Positions 1 to 12,303 of a DNA stretch of 18,214 bases are shown one piece after another (position 1 is the first letter of the stretch; each line of letters opens with the position of its first letter). The position numbers and the translations under genes were made by a program. The stretch is from NCBI GenBank assembly GCA_946803715.1, contig CAMPET010000059.1:210354-228567 (forward strand). Direction: 5' to 3'. Below the pieces are notes generated by a model. It made no database searches. It saw nothing but the letters and a program-made list of their open reading frames with translations, and had not been told where the DNA came from. Source of the DNA: Beroe ovata (lineage: Eukaryota > Ctenophora > Nuda > Beroida > Beroidae).

Positions 1-475
1 GGTACGCAGTGACGTATTGTGGTGTATACGTCATGGAATGTTATGTAGACGTAGAGTGGTGTGATGTAGAGTGGTCTGAACGTGATTGAATGTAATGAAG
101 TGGTGTCAATGGTACGCAGTGACGTAGTGTGGTGTATACGTCATGGAATATTATATGGTGGTGTTAAGCGGTACGCAGCGAAATAGAGTCCTTCAGTTCA
201 CGACTGAAGACGTCTTGCACAGGAAGTGCTACTTGCGCATCTATGGAAGTCGCGAACGCCGCACAACATTTTCATGATGCGATAGTATATTTTCATTGCA
301 TTAAATTTCCACAGACTCGCGCGCTCGCTCGCTTTTCAAAGCCGCGCATTTTCGGAATTTACGCGAACTTTTGACAACATATGTTTCAATATTTGTAATG
401 AATTTTCACCATCTCTGTTGATGGATTTGAACTTTTAGAATAAGCACATCAATGTCATAATTAATGCTTTTTCAG
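1..475. repeat. Upstream region of the duplicated YME1L copy, with ~110-bp tandem repeat
   Basis: No gene is visible here. The first ~180 bases are built of a diverged repeat starting with GGTACGCAGTGACGTA at 1 and 111, with a third, partial start at 170. Each of the two full units carries TGACGTA followed 10 bases later by TACGTCA (10-16/27-33 and 120-126/137-143), an inverted pair of CRE-like half sites. The rest (180-475) is mixed sequence with CG-rich patches around 315-350 and a pyrimidine-rich tract ending in CAG at 475, which I read as a splice acceptor. The block is repeated almost exactly at 1762-2236. Confidence 0.7.
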
Positions 476-1245
<770 letters not shown>

Positions 1246-1246
1246 T
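1246..1246. other. Probable contig joint (single n)
   Basis: One undetermined base interrupts the gene A copy in the middle of a codon series that continues intact in the second copy (2994 onward). Sequence to the right is unrelated repeat-rich DNA. Some scaffolding programs write a single n when two contigs are thought to abut or overlap, so this is probably a joint rather than one miscalled base. Confidence 0.75.
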
Positions 1247-1740
1247 NATTTGAGGATAGCTCCCAAACGGATTAACCGATTGACTTAAAATTTCTACCAA
1301 AACTCAAGGACCATTAGAAAGTCAGACAACCATTATTTGAGGATATCTCCCAAAGTCCAAACGGATTGACTGATTGACTTGAATCTTTTACCATATCTCA
1401 GGGACTATGAAAATTCGGACATTCAAAATCTCACGTCAATCTGATAATCGGTTCCCAAGTTAAGGGCTAACATACCCCTTATTCCCCCAACACATATCAG
1501 TTTTAGTGGGCATTTGAGGATAGCTCCCAAAAGGATTGACCGATTGACTCGAAATTTCTACCATAGCTCAAGGACCATCAGAAAACTCGGACAACCACAA
1601 TTTAGCGCAGTTTAAACCTCGACTCTGCTGTGATCATGTGATGCTATGTGCGCAGTTGTCGTTCCAAGAATCAGAGCTAATCGGCTCGAAACACTGACAG
1701 GGCCCCCTGTTATACCGTGTGCAGCTGTCGGCAGGTCGGA
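1247..1740. repeat. Spacer with three diverged copies of an ~87-bp repeat
   Basis: No coding potential is seen. An ~87-base unit beginning ATTTGAGGATAGCTCCCAAA occurs at about 1247-1333, 1335-1420 and 1512-1599. The shared core includes GGATTGACCGATTGAC and a CTCAAGGACCAT-like stretch. The copies differ by substitutions and small indels, and the second and third are separated by ~90 bases of other sequence. From about 1730 the sequence runs into the GGTACGCAG repeat family found upstream of both gene A copies. Confidence 0.7.
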
Positions 1741-2236
1741 ATGTTATGTAGTGGTGTCAGCGGTACGCAGTGACGTATTGTGGTGTATACGTCATGGAAT
1801 GTTATGTAGACGTAGAGTGGTGTGATGTAGAGTGGTCTGAACGTGATTGAATGTAATGAAGTGGTGTCAATGGTACGCAGTGACGTAGTGTGGTGTATAC
1901 GTCATGGAATATTATATGGTGGTGTTAAGCGGTACGCAGCGAAATAGAGTCCTTCAGTTCACGACTGAAGACGTCTTGCACAGGAAGTGCTACTTGCGCA
2001 TCTATGGAAGTCGCGAACGCCGCACAACATTTTCATGATGCGATAGTATATTTTCATTGCATTAAATTTCCACAGACTCGCGCGCTCGCTCGCTTTTCAA
2101 AGCCGCGCATTTTCGGAATTTACGCGAACTTTTGACAACATATGTTTCAATATTTGTAATGAATTTTCACCATCTCTGTTGATGGATTTGAACTTTTAGA
2201 ATAAGCACATCAATGTCATAATTAATGCTTTTTCAG
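1741..2236. repeat. Second copy of the upstream repeat block; 5' flank of gene A
   Basis: Positions 1762 onward repeat positions 1 onward with essentially no difference that I could see. They include the paired TGACGTA/TACGTCA motifs (1771-1777/1788-1794 and 1881-1887/1898-1904). A preceding partial unit lies at ~1732-1761, so the array has at least four unit starts here. The block ends in a TTTTTCAG acceptor-like tract at 2236. Upstream exons of gene A (presequence and N-terminal domain) should lie 5' of this acceptor, but I found no convincing candidate in the block. Confidence 0.65.
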
Positions 2237-4853
2237 CCGTTTTACAAGGTTTCCGTCAGTATAATCAACTTCGCTTGGAAAGGACTCTATTTAGTCATGA
2301 TATACGTGCTGTACATATTCATAACAAATGTGTTCGGGAAGATGTTCGAATCCATCATACCACAGGCAAGTGCTTATACGCTTCATGGAGAATACATGGG
2401 ATATAAACCACCGCATAAGTTCGACTTAGCGGTTTGGATCATAAAACCTGTGAAAACGACACAAAATTAGTGATTTGTAACCATCATGTTTCCTCATCAC
2501 AGAAAGACTATGAAGCATCAATCCCCACTCAAACATTTGAGGATATCGCCGGGAACAAGGTAGCTAAGAAAGAGCTCCAGGACTTGGCTGTCTTCCTGTC
2601 TGAACCTGAGAAGTTTGCCGCCATGGGATGTGTCATTCCGAGAGGAGTGTTGTTGTCAGGTATTGTGAGGTTGTCAGGTTCTAGTTATCGTTGTGAGATC
2701 CGAAATGATGTTGTCAATTAGAGAAGTAATCAGTACGGAGTGGTTAACATTTAATCCCTAACTATGAACTGTGTTAACATTGTACTGTGTTAACACGACT
2801 CTGTGTTAACATAACCGCTATTCAGGACCACCAGGGGTTGGGAAAACTCTCCTCGCTAAAGCTCTGGCTGGAGAAGCCGGAGTACCATTCTTCTTTGCTT
2901 CTGGATCTGAATTTGATCAAATGTTCGTGGGTCTTGGTGCTAAGAGGATTCGAAGTTTGTTCGAATCAGCAAAGAAAGCTGCACCAGCAATAATTTTTAT
3001 TGACGAGATTGATACGATTGGAGAAAAGCGTAAGTCACCAACTTCATCCAATATTCTACTGTTTATCTCAATCATATTATTGGTCGCATATCTGGTAAAT
3101 AGCCGAGTTTGGATAGTGATATTACTGTAATCTGTGTTCATCAGGCGTATCGGGACACCGAGCTACCATCAACCAGCTCCTAGCCGAGATGGACGGCTTC
3201 CAATCGCAGGAGGGGGTAATTGTGTTGGCAGCAACTAACGATTTCCAAGTGCTGGATGATGCGCTTGTGAGGGAAGGGAGATTCGATAACAAGATAACGC
3301 TCATTCCCCCCTCAAGTAAAGTGAGTCAGATGTATTTGTGTTGCTTCGTCCGGTTTGGTGTATGTTACACCTTTAAATCCGTGTATAAACATTCCTGTAG
3401 TGTTTACATTTTCTACTCATGACGGAAACATTCCTGCAGGACCGGTACGAGATTCTGAAAGTTCATTGCAGGAACAAAATCCTGCATGACGAAGTTGATC
3501 TGGAGTACTTGGCGAAGGCTTGCGTTGGGATGACCGGTGCTCAACTTGCTACACTGGCTAACATGGCAGGGCTACGAGCTATACAGCAGGATAGAAAGTG
3601 TATTGAGCAGGTATCATTGCTCGTGTACGAATTCCATGGTTTCCAGTTATTAAGTCAATAACTACACGTTAACTACACGTTGCTTTAGTAACTATACAAT
3701 GTTTGTAATTGCTCCCAAACTGTTTCATTTGTGTTGAACGTGCGTATCTCAGGATGATCTAGAGTTTGCTCGAGCGAAGGTCCTGATGGGCGGCGTGGAC
3801 TCAAGTCTCACTATCAGTGAAGAAGACACGTACAAAATAGCAGCACACGAAGCGGGGCATGCTGTTATGGAGATACTGCGTGAGGAGGTCACGCAACGCA
3901 AGATTTACCTCGCGACGGTTGAGCCGCGCGGCGTGACACTGGGCCACGTGTTCGGTGTGAATAAGGAAGATGTTCATAGCGTGAGGAATGATCAGTTGAT
4001 AGCGCTCATTGATATTGGGTTTGGGGGTAGAGCAGCAGAGGAGTTACTGTTTGATGGGGTGAGTACTGAGTACACACTATGCACTCACTTTTCCACTGTG
4101 TATGAATTGTACACTGGAGGTATCCCCGCTCACTGTTCAAACTGGGCGCAATTTCCCAGTACCTACTGCCTCAGTACCTATAATACTGTCCCCACATATC
4201 CGTGTGTCCTCACTGACGCTCTGTTCACAGGATCAGAGCCAAATCACGACAGGAAGTGCCGCAGACTCGCACAACATATCCCGTTATGCGAAGATTCTGA
4301 TCGAACAGAATGGGTACAGTTCCAAACAGGGATTCGTGAGGTACTCCGACTCCGATGTACGGAATATGGAGACGAATAATATGATACAGAACGAAGTTAA
4401 AAATCTCTTGGATGTAAGTTGAGTGTTTGTTACGTGTGGGGGTTGTTCTAAACGTATGTCGTTAGTCGTATGGATGTCAAGTCTATCTTTCCTTACGTGA
4501 TACGTCACATTAAATTAAGTGACGCGGATTTTGTGCTTCAATCATTCTTATACACGGTGTAAAGATATAGCGAAATCCACAGGCATTTTCTGCAATGGGA
4601 AGTTATCATTCACTCGGGAAGTTATCACTCACTTGAGAAGTTATCACTCACTTGGGAAGTTATCACTCACCATAACTTGTTTCAGGAGAGGTATGAGAAG
4701 GTGAAGGCAGATCTGAGAAAACACCGCCGCGGATGGGAACGAATCCGGGACACACTTGTCGAGTACCGGACACTAACCGGGGAGGAGTGCAGGACTGTGT
4801 TTAACGGGGGACGACCCACCAGACTACCCTCACAGCGCCTTCCCTCTTCGTGA
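2237..4853 (+). CDS. YME1L-like mitochondrial i-AAA metalloprotease A, 5' end not found
   Basis: Membrane-anchored ATP-dependent zinc protease of the FtsH/YME1L family (AAA+ domain plus peptidase M41). Animal and fungal members act as hexamers in the mitochondrial inner membrane, facing the intermembrane space. Exons joined in frame: 2237-2365, 2503-2659, 2826-3029, 3145-3320, 3440-3610, 3753-4058, 4231-4413 and 4686-4853, giving 497 residues to the TGA. The first exon encodes one hydrophobic helix (about [19 protein letters not shown]). Walker A GPPGVGKT spans the splice at 2659/2826, the pore loop reads MFVGLG, Walker B IIFIDEID is at 2990-3013 and the second region of homology ends GRFD. 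The zinc motif HEAGH is at 3846-3860, and the third ligand is the Asp of TTGSAAD, 78 residues on. All key residues are present. About 280 N-terminal residues expected from paralogue B are missing, and the N-terminal phase is unknown. The intron after 2365 uses a GC donor. Confidence 0.87.
2366..2502 (+). other. Probable GC-AG intron in gene A
   Basis: The exon ends ...CCACAG and the intron starts GCAAGT, the standard context for the rare GC donor class. It ends TCACAG before the next exon. Joining here keeps phase 0 and fuses the membrane segment directly to the AAA+ linker. No GT donor of comparable quality is present before the in-frame stop at ~2468. The same GC donor is present in the partial copy (605). 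Confidence 0.65.
4597..4672. repeat. 19-bp tandem repeat in the last intron of gene A
   Basis: Four units of GGGAAGTTATCACTCACTT stand head to tail, with a few substitutions (for example ATTCACTC in the first and GAGAAG in the third). The array lies just upstream of the acceptor of the last gene A exon (TTTCAG at 4680-4685). Confidence 0.85.
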
Positions 4854-5256
4854 GAGAGAGCGCGTTGCATATAACGCGTTACACATAACGCGTTACACGA
4901 CACACGTGTCATAACGTGTGATTTTACTCGTGGTGAACACAGATCACGTGCTAGAGAATACACGTTAAACAGCTGTCTATCTCGCGGTGTGACCCTCGCT
5001 GTGAATCTTAGTAAGACAGAAATAAGGGGAAGATATGGATCTGACAGACTAAACGAGACAGGGCGGACGAGGATTGTTACTCTGATGTTTAACTGTGGAT
5101 GGGAAAATAGTTTATCGAAATTTTCGGTCGATCAAATCCCAGCTCAATGAATCCTGTTGTCTATTTATATTTTATATGAAAGTGATTGTTATTGATCAGC
5201 CGAGGGGGACAAATAGTTTTTTTCTAGAATAGTGATATAACTCAATCTTAATAGGG
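4854..5256. other. Intergenic region between gene A and gene B
   Basis: No gene seen. Just after the gene A stop there is a short direct repeat of ATAACGCGTTACAC (about 4871-4900) followed by palindrome-rich sequence (ACACACGTGTCATAACGTGTG). The rest is AT-richer sequence leading to the gene B start. A stretch CAATCTTAATAG ends just before the ATG at 5257 and could also serve as a splice acceptor, so a non-coding first exon of gene B cannot be excluded. Confidence 0.5.
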
Positions 5257-8200
5257 ATGTCCGTGGGTGTGGCTGTACCCGTAGTGACGTCACTATCAGA
5301 GTCCATAGTGGGTGTGCTGAGAGGAGGCAATCCTCTCAACCGGGTCAGACAACGGAAGAGAAACAGAACAGGTACTATTACCCTCACTTCGCTCACGTCT
5401 GAAAACCATAACGCCCACAAAACCATAACCCCCAAAACATGAGCACTCACGCGTGATTGTTGAACACTCACGTCCTTATATCATAGGCTTCTCTTTCCCA
5501 TTTCCACATGTCTCTTTACAGGTAAAAGACAGAAGAACGTGTCAGTTGCCGCTGTTCAGAAAGTCGAGGATTCAAGTCTCCAGTCATTGCAAAACAGTCC
5601 TGTGTCTCTTCTTGAGAACTACATAGTGACCGAAACCATCAAGCAGAAATACACACCAGGTTGCTATAGAATCGTCACGAATATAGCTTTTCCGAATTAA
5701 GAATTGGAAAAGAACCTTAACAATTTTCAAACAACCCTCTCTTAATTTCAGCTCCTGTTTCAGGCATCGCATCTGAAAATACCCCCACTTTGGTATTCCT
5801 CTACCCACCCCTGATATTACCACAAAACATGACGTCATCTAACAGAACGATGTCGTCACCTAGCAACATTATGACGTCACCTAACAACGGCCCAGCAACT
5901 CGTATCAACCGCCAGCAACCGTGTCGTGGTATGCAAACAACAACAATACCAGGCAGTGAGAATGACCAAGTTGTTGAGGGGATTGTGAGTGCTAGGACGG
6001 CTTACGAAGCAAACCCGAGTGTGGAAAATGCGATAAGAGTGGCTTCAGCAGAACGGGAGTTTAGCAAAGGGTGGCTGCTTTTCCTGAGGTCGAGTCACGT
6101 GGAAAAACAGGTGGAGGAGCTGAAAATGCGCGCGGCTCAGCAGCCAGGCAACGCGCACGTGCAAACTCTCTACCTGACGGCAATGCACTCGATAGCCGCT
6201 AAACGGGATAAGAAATCAGTAGCACATCTCATATCTGGACGGAGGGGTGCTGTGAATCCGGTTATTGCCGGTGTGTATCTGGAGGCTGAGGGGATGCGGC
6301 CCCTCCCCAAGGACATCGCGTGGGGTCAGTATAAGAAGGGAGGGTCGGAATTTTCTAATCTGCTCAGACGTGGAATTACCCTGATATTTAGTGGAATGAT
6401 CGTGTCTATGGTGTACTACTCTGTGAGGGATTACAGTGGGGGTCAGGGCGGTGGAATTCAGAGATTGCTGGTCGAGGATAAGAGTTTTGAGGTAGGAAAC
6501 TCTTGGATTATCTCCCACATATACTCGGAAACTGTCATTGTATTGCGAGCGTGACGCAACACGGATTACACTATACACTATACACAATACATTATACACT
6601 ACACTCATGTTACAGGTTCTGACGCCGGATGTTACATTCAAGGATGTTGCTGGGAATCAGCACGTGGTCGAAGAAATGAAAGAGCTCGTCAATTTCCTCA
6701 CCGAACCTGAGAAGTACGAAGGTATGTTGACCATAGTATGACTGGTAACCTGACCATCACGCTCGTTACCATTACCTCATTAACTCATCTCAGAAATGGG
6801 ATGTTCTGTTCCGAAGGGCTATCTATTCTGTGGACCGCCAGGCGTCGGCAAGACTCTCATGGCCAAAGCTCTGGCTGGAGAAGCTGGAGTTCCATTCTAC
6901 TATGCATCAGGTAACCGCGACGCTGTAGTTATAGCAGTTCTAGATGTATTTCATTGCATAGTTCATCGATTATCAATGAGATTGGTTCTCAAAGAATTCT
7001 GTGAAGCGCATCAACGAGATGTTGTATATCGGTTGCGGGATTTTAGCTTGATACATCATGGCTAACTCCCACACCTTGTCCAGGTTCAGCATTTGAAGAG
7101 GTATTTGTGGGTGTTGGTGCTGGCAGAGTTAGGAAACTGTTTGAGGATGCCCAGGAGAATTCCCCTTCCATCATTTTCATAGACGAGATTGATTCTATCG
7201 GTAATTATTCAATTACGTTACGGGATGACAAAATTGTGTTGCCTGGTAACGTGAACACTGAACACGTTACGGAGTTGAGGGTGCACGTTACCTAATAGAA
7301 TAAACGCGTTTCCTGATCAACTATATTTCTACTAGTGACGAAACACATCACTTAGCTGCAACACGTATGAAAACGTAACCTGGTAGTAAAACACGTTACA
7401 TAGTAACAATGACACGTGTTCGTAGGTCAGAAACGTTCACCTGCCGATGGTCGCTACACAAACAGGAGCACCCTCAACCAGATACTGTCATGTATGGACG
7501 GTGAGTGAGGCGATTGTATCACACAATACATCTCTCAATGCAGATCACTCATTATAAACATCACACATCGCTGATAAAAAATCACGCAAATCACACATCT
7601 GTCATCACAATTCACTGTCGAATTGCTGCCCATTATAACACCTCTTTCCTCCCACCCCACAGGTTTTGAATCAAACAGCGGTGTTATAGTTATTGCAGCA
7701 ACTAACGATCCACAGAGTCTGGATGATGCACTCATGAGAGAAGGACGATTCGATACCAAGATATCAATACGACAGCCTTCTCTAAAAGTATGTTTCTCTC
7801 ACAAACTCCATAAGCTTTCTTGCTAAATTTCATCCGCACAGACTTTGATGGACCCGTCATTTTGATGATTAGACCCAAGCGAATGAAGTTAGAAACTCTT
7901 TGATACTGCGCAATGCACGAACAAAATTGTTTTACGCCTCTCCGTACCGATTTGTGTTTCAGGGCCGATTGGAAATGTTGGAAGTTCACACAGCGAACAA
8001 GACACTGGCTCCAGGAGTGGATTTGGAGTACCTAGCCACTGCGTGTGTGGGCATGACCGGGGCACAGCTCGCAAACTTGGCAAACACCGCTGCTCTGAGG
8101 ACTGTGTTGGAAGGAAGAGAGGAAGTTACACAGGTAACCCACCCCTTTTTTCTCCCTAATTCGGGTCGAATGAAAGTATATTAATGAACCCCTGCTGACC

Positions 8201-9410
8201 CCTTACACATGATTATAAATAACAGCAAACTGGTCAGAACGGTTTCTGTAGAATATCAGGGAATCACACCCGACAGATAGCTGAACGATCATGATTCTTA
8301 TCACGCCACACATTTCTATTACAGGACGATTTCGAATACGCACGTGCTCGACTCCTAATCGGACACATAAACAAAGATCTGGAAGTATCCGCGGACGAGT
8401 TAGAGAACACAGCCGCTCATGAAGCAGGTCATGCCCTGCTCACTGTGACACGGGAACACATCACTAAACGACCAGTTTATATCACCACGATACTGCCACG
8501 TGGATCTACGCTTGGTCACGTGTTACCAGTTCCCAAGACGGACCAGCATAGTGAGAACATGGCACAGATGATAGCTATGATAGACATTGCGATAGCTGGA
8601 CGCGTTGGCGAGGAGCTTCACTTTGGATTTGTGAGTAGTGAGGAGTTGTGCAGCTCATGTATGGAGCATGTTTGATCACGTAATTCATATGTGCGTGGTT
8701 ACAACCCCCTGCAAAGCGAGTTTAACTGTGTTTAATATGTGAACGATCACTAATCACATAACTGATCTACATTCGTTACAGGAAAAAGACAAGGTTACGA
8801 CAGGTTGCTCCTCAGACATGGCTAACGCAACCAGAATAGCAGAGACGCTCATCAAACAGTGTGGATACAGTAAACTTGTGGGTGAGTAGGGAGGAGGGTA
8901 TATCCGATCCCGTCATGATGTCATGTGAGATCACAATCACGGGATCTGGCTTAAATGTTCATTTGCCAACTCAAAAAAAGGAGGAAATTGGGTGCCAAAT
9001 TTCTCTCCATCTCCCGCTTTGCCGCTTTTGTCAAGACGACGTCAACTTATCCTGGTTTATACAGGTCTGGTGAAGTCTAACGACGCAAACGATGACCTCA
9101 CAGACAAGCTTGTTCACGATGAAATGAAGAAACTTTTCGACGTAAGTTATAGCTTAGTTTACAATTACATCGAGTTGCATTAAAGTAGCACATACTACTA
9201 TAACAACTGTTATCCCTGGAATTTTATCATTTTCCTATACAGGAGAGATACAAGATAGTCCGCGACGAGCTAGTGTCTCGGAAACGAGACTGGAAACGTC
9301 TCACGGATACTCTGGTCCGGTACAAGACGCTAACGGGTGGTGAAGTGAAAGCCGTGTTGGATGGTGGTACCCCAGAGAGACTACCTGGTGAGATGTTACC
9401 ATCTTCGTAA
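5257..9410 (+). CDS. YME1L: YME1L-like mitochondrial i-AAA metalloprotease B (13 exons, ~780 aa)
   Basis: FtsH/YME1L-family AAA+ zinc protease, expected in the mitochondrial inner membrane. Exons joined in frame: 5257-5371, 5522-5659, 5764-6491, 6616-6721, 6794-6910, 7084-7200, 7426-7500, 7663-7787, 7963-8133, 8325-8630, 8782-8881, 9065-9141 and 9243-9410. The product is about 780 residues, close to yeast Yme1 (747) and human YME1L1. Layout: Arg-rich N-terminus (1-45) that may act as a mitochondrial presequence; a Ser/Thr/Asn-rich linker; a helical TPR-like N-domain (~145-235); one membrane helix (~286-308); Walker A GPPGVGKT (376-383); pore loop FVG; Walker B IIFIDEID (431-438); HEAGH zinc motif (596-600); and third zinc ligand Asp 678 in TTGCSSD. 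The start ATG is the first in the open frame, but an upstream exon is possible. Gene B is the tandem paralogue of gene A, with its last exons nearly matched in length. Confidence 0.9.
5829..5891 (+). repeat. 21-bp coding tandem repeat with TGACGTCA motifs
   Basis: Three 21-base units in frame begin ATGACGTCATCT, ATGTCGTCACCT and ATGACGTCACCT. They encode heptads of the form Met-Thr/Ser-Ser-Ser/Pro-x-x-x in the linker of YME1L B. Units 1 and 3 contain the perfect CRE palindrome TGACGTCA (5830-5837 and 5872-5879). Another TGACGTCA lies at 5285-5292 in exon 1. Confidence 0.8.
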
Positions 9411-10088
9411 CCATGGCAACAGAACCATGACTGCTGGTGTAGTGTGGAATAGACAGTTGGAACAAATGCAGAAGTACTGCAGTAGAAAGACTATCGATGA
9501 CGTGCAATAGCAATTCATCTTGAGATTTGAGCAATCATCAATTCGGTGACCCTTCCTAATGTTTGCTCAATAAGATGATGATGATGATGATGTGCTACTG
9601 CCGCAGAATTTTATTTTAGGATACAATCAACTACAAGGAATGTGTGACTCTTAAAGTATTATAGGTAGAGTCTTTATTGGGGATATCGATTATGTAATGT
9701 ACTTGTACTGTTGAGTTACATTTCGCAGTTACTGTTATCTATATCAGTTGAACATTGTCCTTATTCAGATCTCTCTCGTTTGACCAAAAATGCGTCAATA
9801 TTTTGAAGAACTCTGGATCTGTGTTCGGGAAAATGGACTAAAATTGCGCGGCGCGATTTGGAAACTTTTCAAAACAGACGCGCGCAGCGTGTTAGCACTC
9901 TGCTATTCTACGCCGTACGCGCGCGCGCGAAAAGCCAAATTATAGGATAGAATTTACTCCGTGCTAACCTATCCTCTGCAATATAGAGCGACCAATCAAA
10001 GCGCGTTACGTAAACCTAGCGACCAATGAGGGCGCAGCAAATTGTGTCCGCTGATTGGCTGAACAGGGTTCGTCTCGATGCAGATTCC
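9411..10088. other. Intergenic region between gene B and histone H3
   Basis: No gene is visible. It starts with the presumed 3' UTR of gene B, has a GAT/ATG microsatellite at about 9574-9592 next to an AATAAG hexamer that may serve as a weak polyadenylation signal, and becomes GC-rich with CG runs (9849-9935) toward H3. CCAAT-type boxes for H3 begin at ~9992. Confidence 0.6.
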
Positions 10089-10095
10089 TATAAAT
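9991..10095 (+). promoter_or_regulatory. Histone H3 promoter: CCAAT boxes and TATA
   Basis: ACCAATC at 9991-9997, GACCAAT at 10021-10027 and an inverted ATTGG at 10054-10058 lie upstream of TATAAAT at 10089-10095. The TATA box is 83 bases before the H3 ATG, matching the ~80-base spacing at H2B, H4 and H1 in this cluster. Confidence 0.75.
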
Positions 10096-10120
10096 CCAGT
10101 GGTGTTGCTTGAAACTCTAA

Positions 10121-10582
<462 letters not shown>

Positions 10583-10603
10583 TTGTTGCGCTCAATTACA
10601 AAC

Positions 10604-10619
10604 GGTGCTTTTAAGCACC
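10604..10619 (+). terminator. H3 histone 3' stem-loop
   Basis: GGTGCT-TTTA-AGCACC forms a perfect six-base-pair stem with a four-base loop, the size recognised by stem-loop binding protein for histone mRNA 3' processing. The fourth stem pair is G-C where the common metazoan consensus has a pyrimidine on the 5' arm. No clear purine-rich downstream element follows. Confidence 0.93.
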
Positions 10620-11075
10620 CCACAAATCAAATTGAATATCTTCACATCACTGGTTTATTAATGGCGAAACTCAACGTCACAAGTGTATATAGGTTTGAAC
10701 ATTGGAATACTGTGTATACCAATGTATACTGTGTATACCAATGTATAGTCTAGAGTAGTGAGACGTCTATAGTAGTGAGACGGTTGCATAAGACGCGTTG
10801 ATTCTGCATGTTGAATTGAATGTTATGAACCGAATTTGTGACGTGTTGAGCAGATGTATTGACGGTTAAGTAATTTGCATAAATTATGCACATAGAATTA
10901 TATATGTTTACAGAAGGATTGAGAATCACATGTGGGGTGGATTAAACCGCTCTAGCTTATCACCTCACGTAGAAGCTTTAGTCTATTAGCTGTGTTTCTA
11001 AAAATTGGCAGTATTAAGTAGCGACTTTAAGTTGAGTAAGTGAATAGACGCAAGATAGGCTTTTTATTCATGTGG
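10620..11075. other. H3-H2B convergent spacer
   Basis: No gene is seen between the two 3' stem-loops. It has a 19-base tandem duplication (ATACTGTGTATACCAATGT at 10707-10725 and 10726-10744) and a repeated AGTAGTGAGACG (about 10754 and 10771). The remainder is AT-rich. Confidence 0.6.
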
Positions 11076-11091
11076 GGCTTTAAGAAAAGCC
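11076..11091 (-). terminator. H2B histone 3' stem-loop
   Basis: On the minus strand the sequence is GGCTTT-TCTT-AAAGCC, a perfect 6-bp stem and 4-base loop, 24 bases past the H2B stop. It fits the standard pyrimidine-rich 5' arm and differs from the H3/H2A type. Confidence 0.93.
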
Positions 11092-11115
11092 ATTTTATGT
11101 CTCACGGACATTGAT

Positions 11116-11490
11116 TTATTTTGCTGATGATGAGGTGTACTTGGTGACTGCCTTGGTTCCCTCAGAGACGGCATGCTTGGCCAGTTCTCCGGGGAGAAGT
11201 AGCCTCACGGCAGTTTGAACTTCTCTAGACGAGATTGTTTTCCTGCTGTTGTAGTGTCCCAGTCTGGATGCTTCCCCGGCAATCCTCTCAAAAATGTCAT
11301 TCACAAAGGAGTTCATGATTGACATGCCCTTGGAACTGATTCCAGTGTCGGGGTGAACTTGCTTCAAGACTTTGTAGATGTAGATGGAATAAGATTCCTT
11401 CCTCTTTCGCTTTCGTTTCTTGTCCCCGGCAACTCTACCAGCTTTCTTCCCGGACTTCTTCTCGGCTTTCTTTCCAGCTACAGGAGGCAT
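11116..11490 (-). CDS. H2B: Histone H2B, replication-dependent
   Basis: Core histone H2B, 124 residues, intronless. A short Lys-rich tail ([19 protein letters not shown]) is followed by the [10 protein letters not shown] motif and the histone fold ([20 protein letters not shown], then [17 protein letters not shown]). It ends with the conserved KYTSSSAK. The lysine near the C-terminus that is ubiquitinated in other animals (AVTKYTS) is present. It is transcribed divergently from H2A and converges on H3. Confidence 0.98.
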   Translation of the reverse strand: MPPVAGKKAEKKSGKKAGRVAGDKKRKRKRKESYSIYIYKVLKQVHPDTGISSKGMSIMNSFVNDIFERIAGEASRLGHYNSRKTISSREVQTAVRLLLPGELAKHAVSEGTKAVTKYTSSSAK

Positions 11491-12211
<721 letters not shown>

Positions 12212-12253
12212 ACAATATAACCTACATCGTTGTCCACAACGATCAGGTCAAAC

Positions 12254-12269
12254 GGTGCTTCTAAGCACC
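12254..12269 (+). terminator. H2A histone 3' stem-loop
   Basis: GGTGCT-TCTA-AGCACC, a perfect 6-bp stem with a 4-base loop, 42 bases after the H2A stop. It has the same stem as H3 and is preceded by the same AAAC context. Confidence 0.93.
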
Positions 12270-12303
12270 CCAATATTCAAAGAATGAAATCTTCGTGTCA
12301 ACC

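Noticed and set aside
1-180. Repeats considered as a CRISPR array
   Set aside because: The unit is ~110 bases with no short palindromic repeat and spacer pattern, and the genome is eukaryotic.
464-475. ATG at 464 (and 2225) as the start of gene A
   Set aside because: The four codons lie within a TTTTTCAG acceptor tract, and starting there would remove the mitochondrial presequence and N-domain that the paralogue has. An upstream exon is more likely, though not found.
9574-9592. GAT microsatellite considered as part of a coding Asp/Met run
   Set aside because: It lies after the gene B stop, in no extended open frame with other coding signals.
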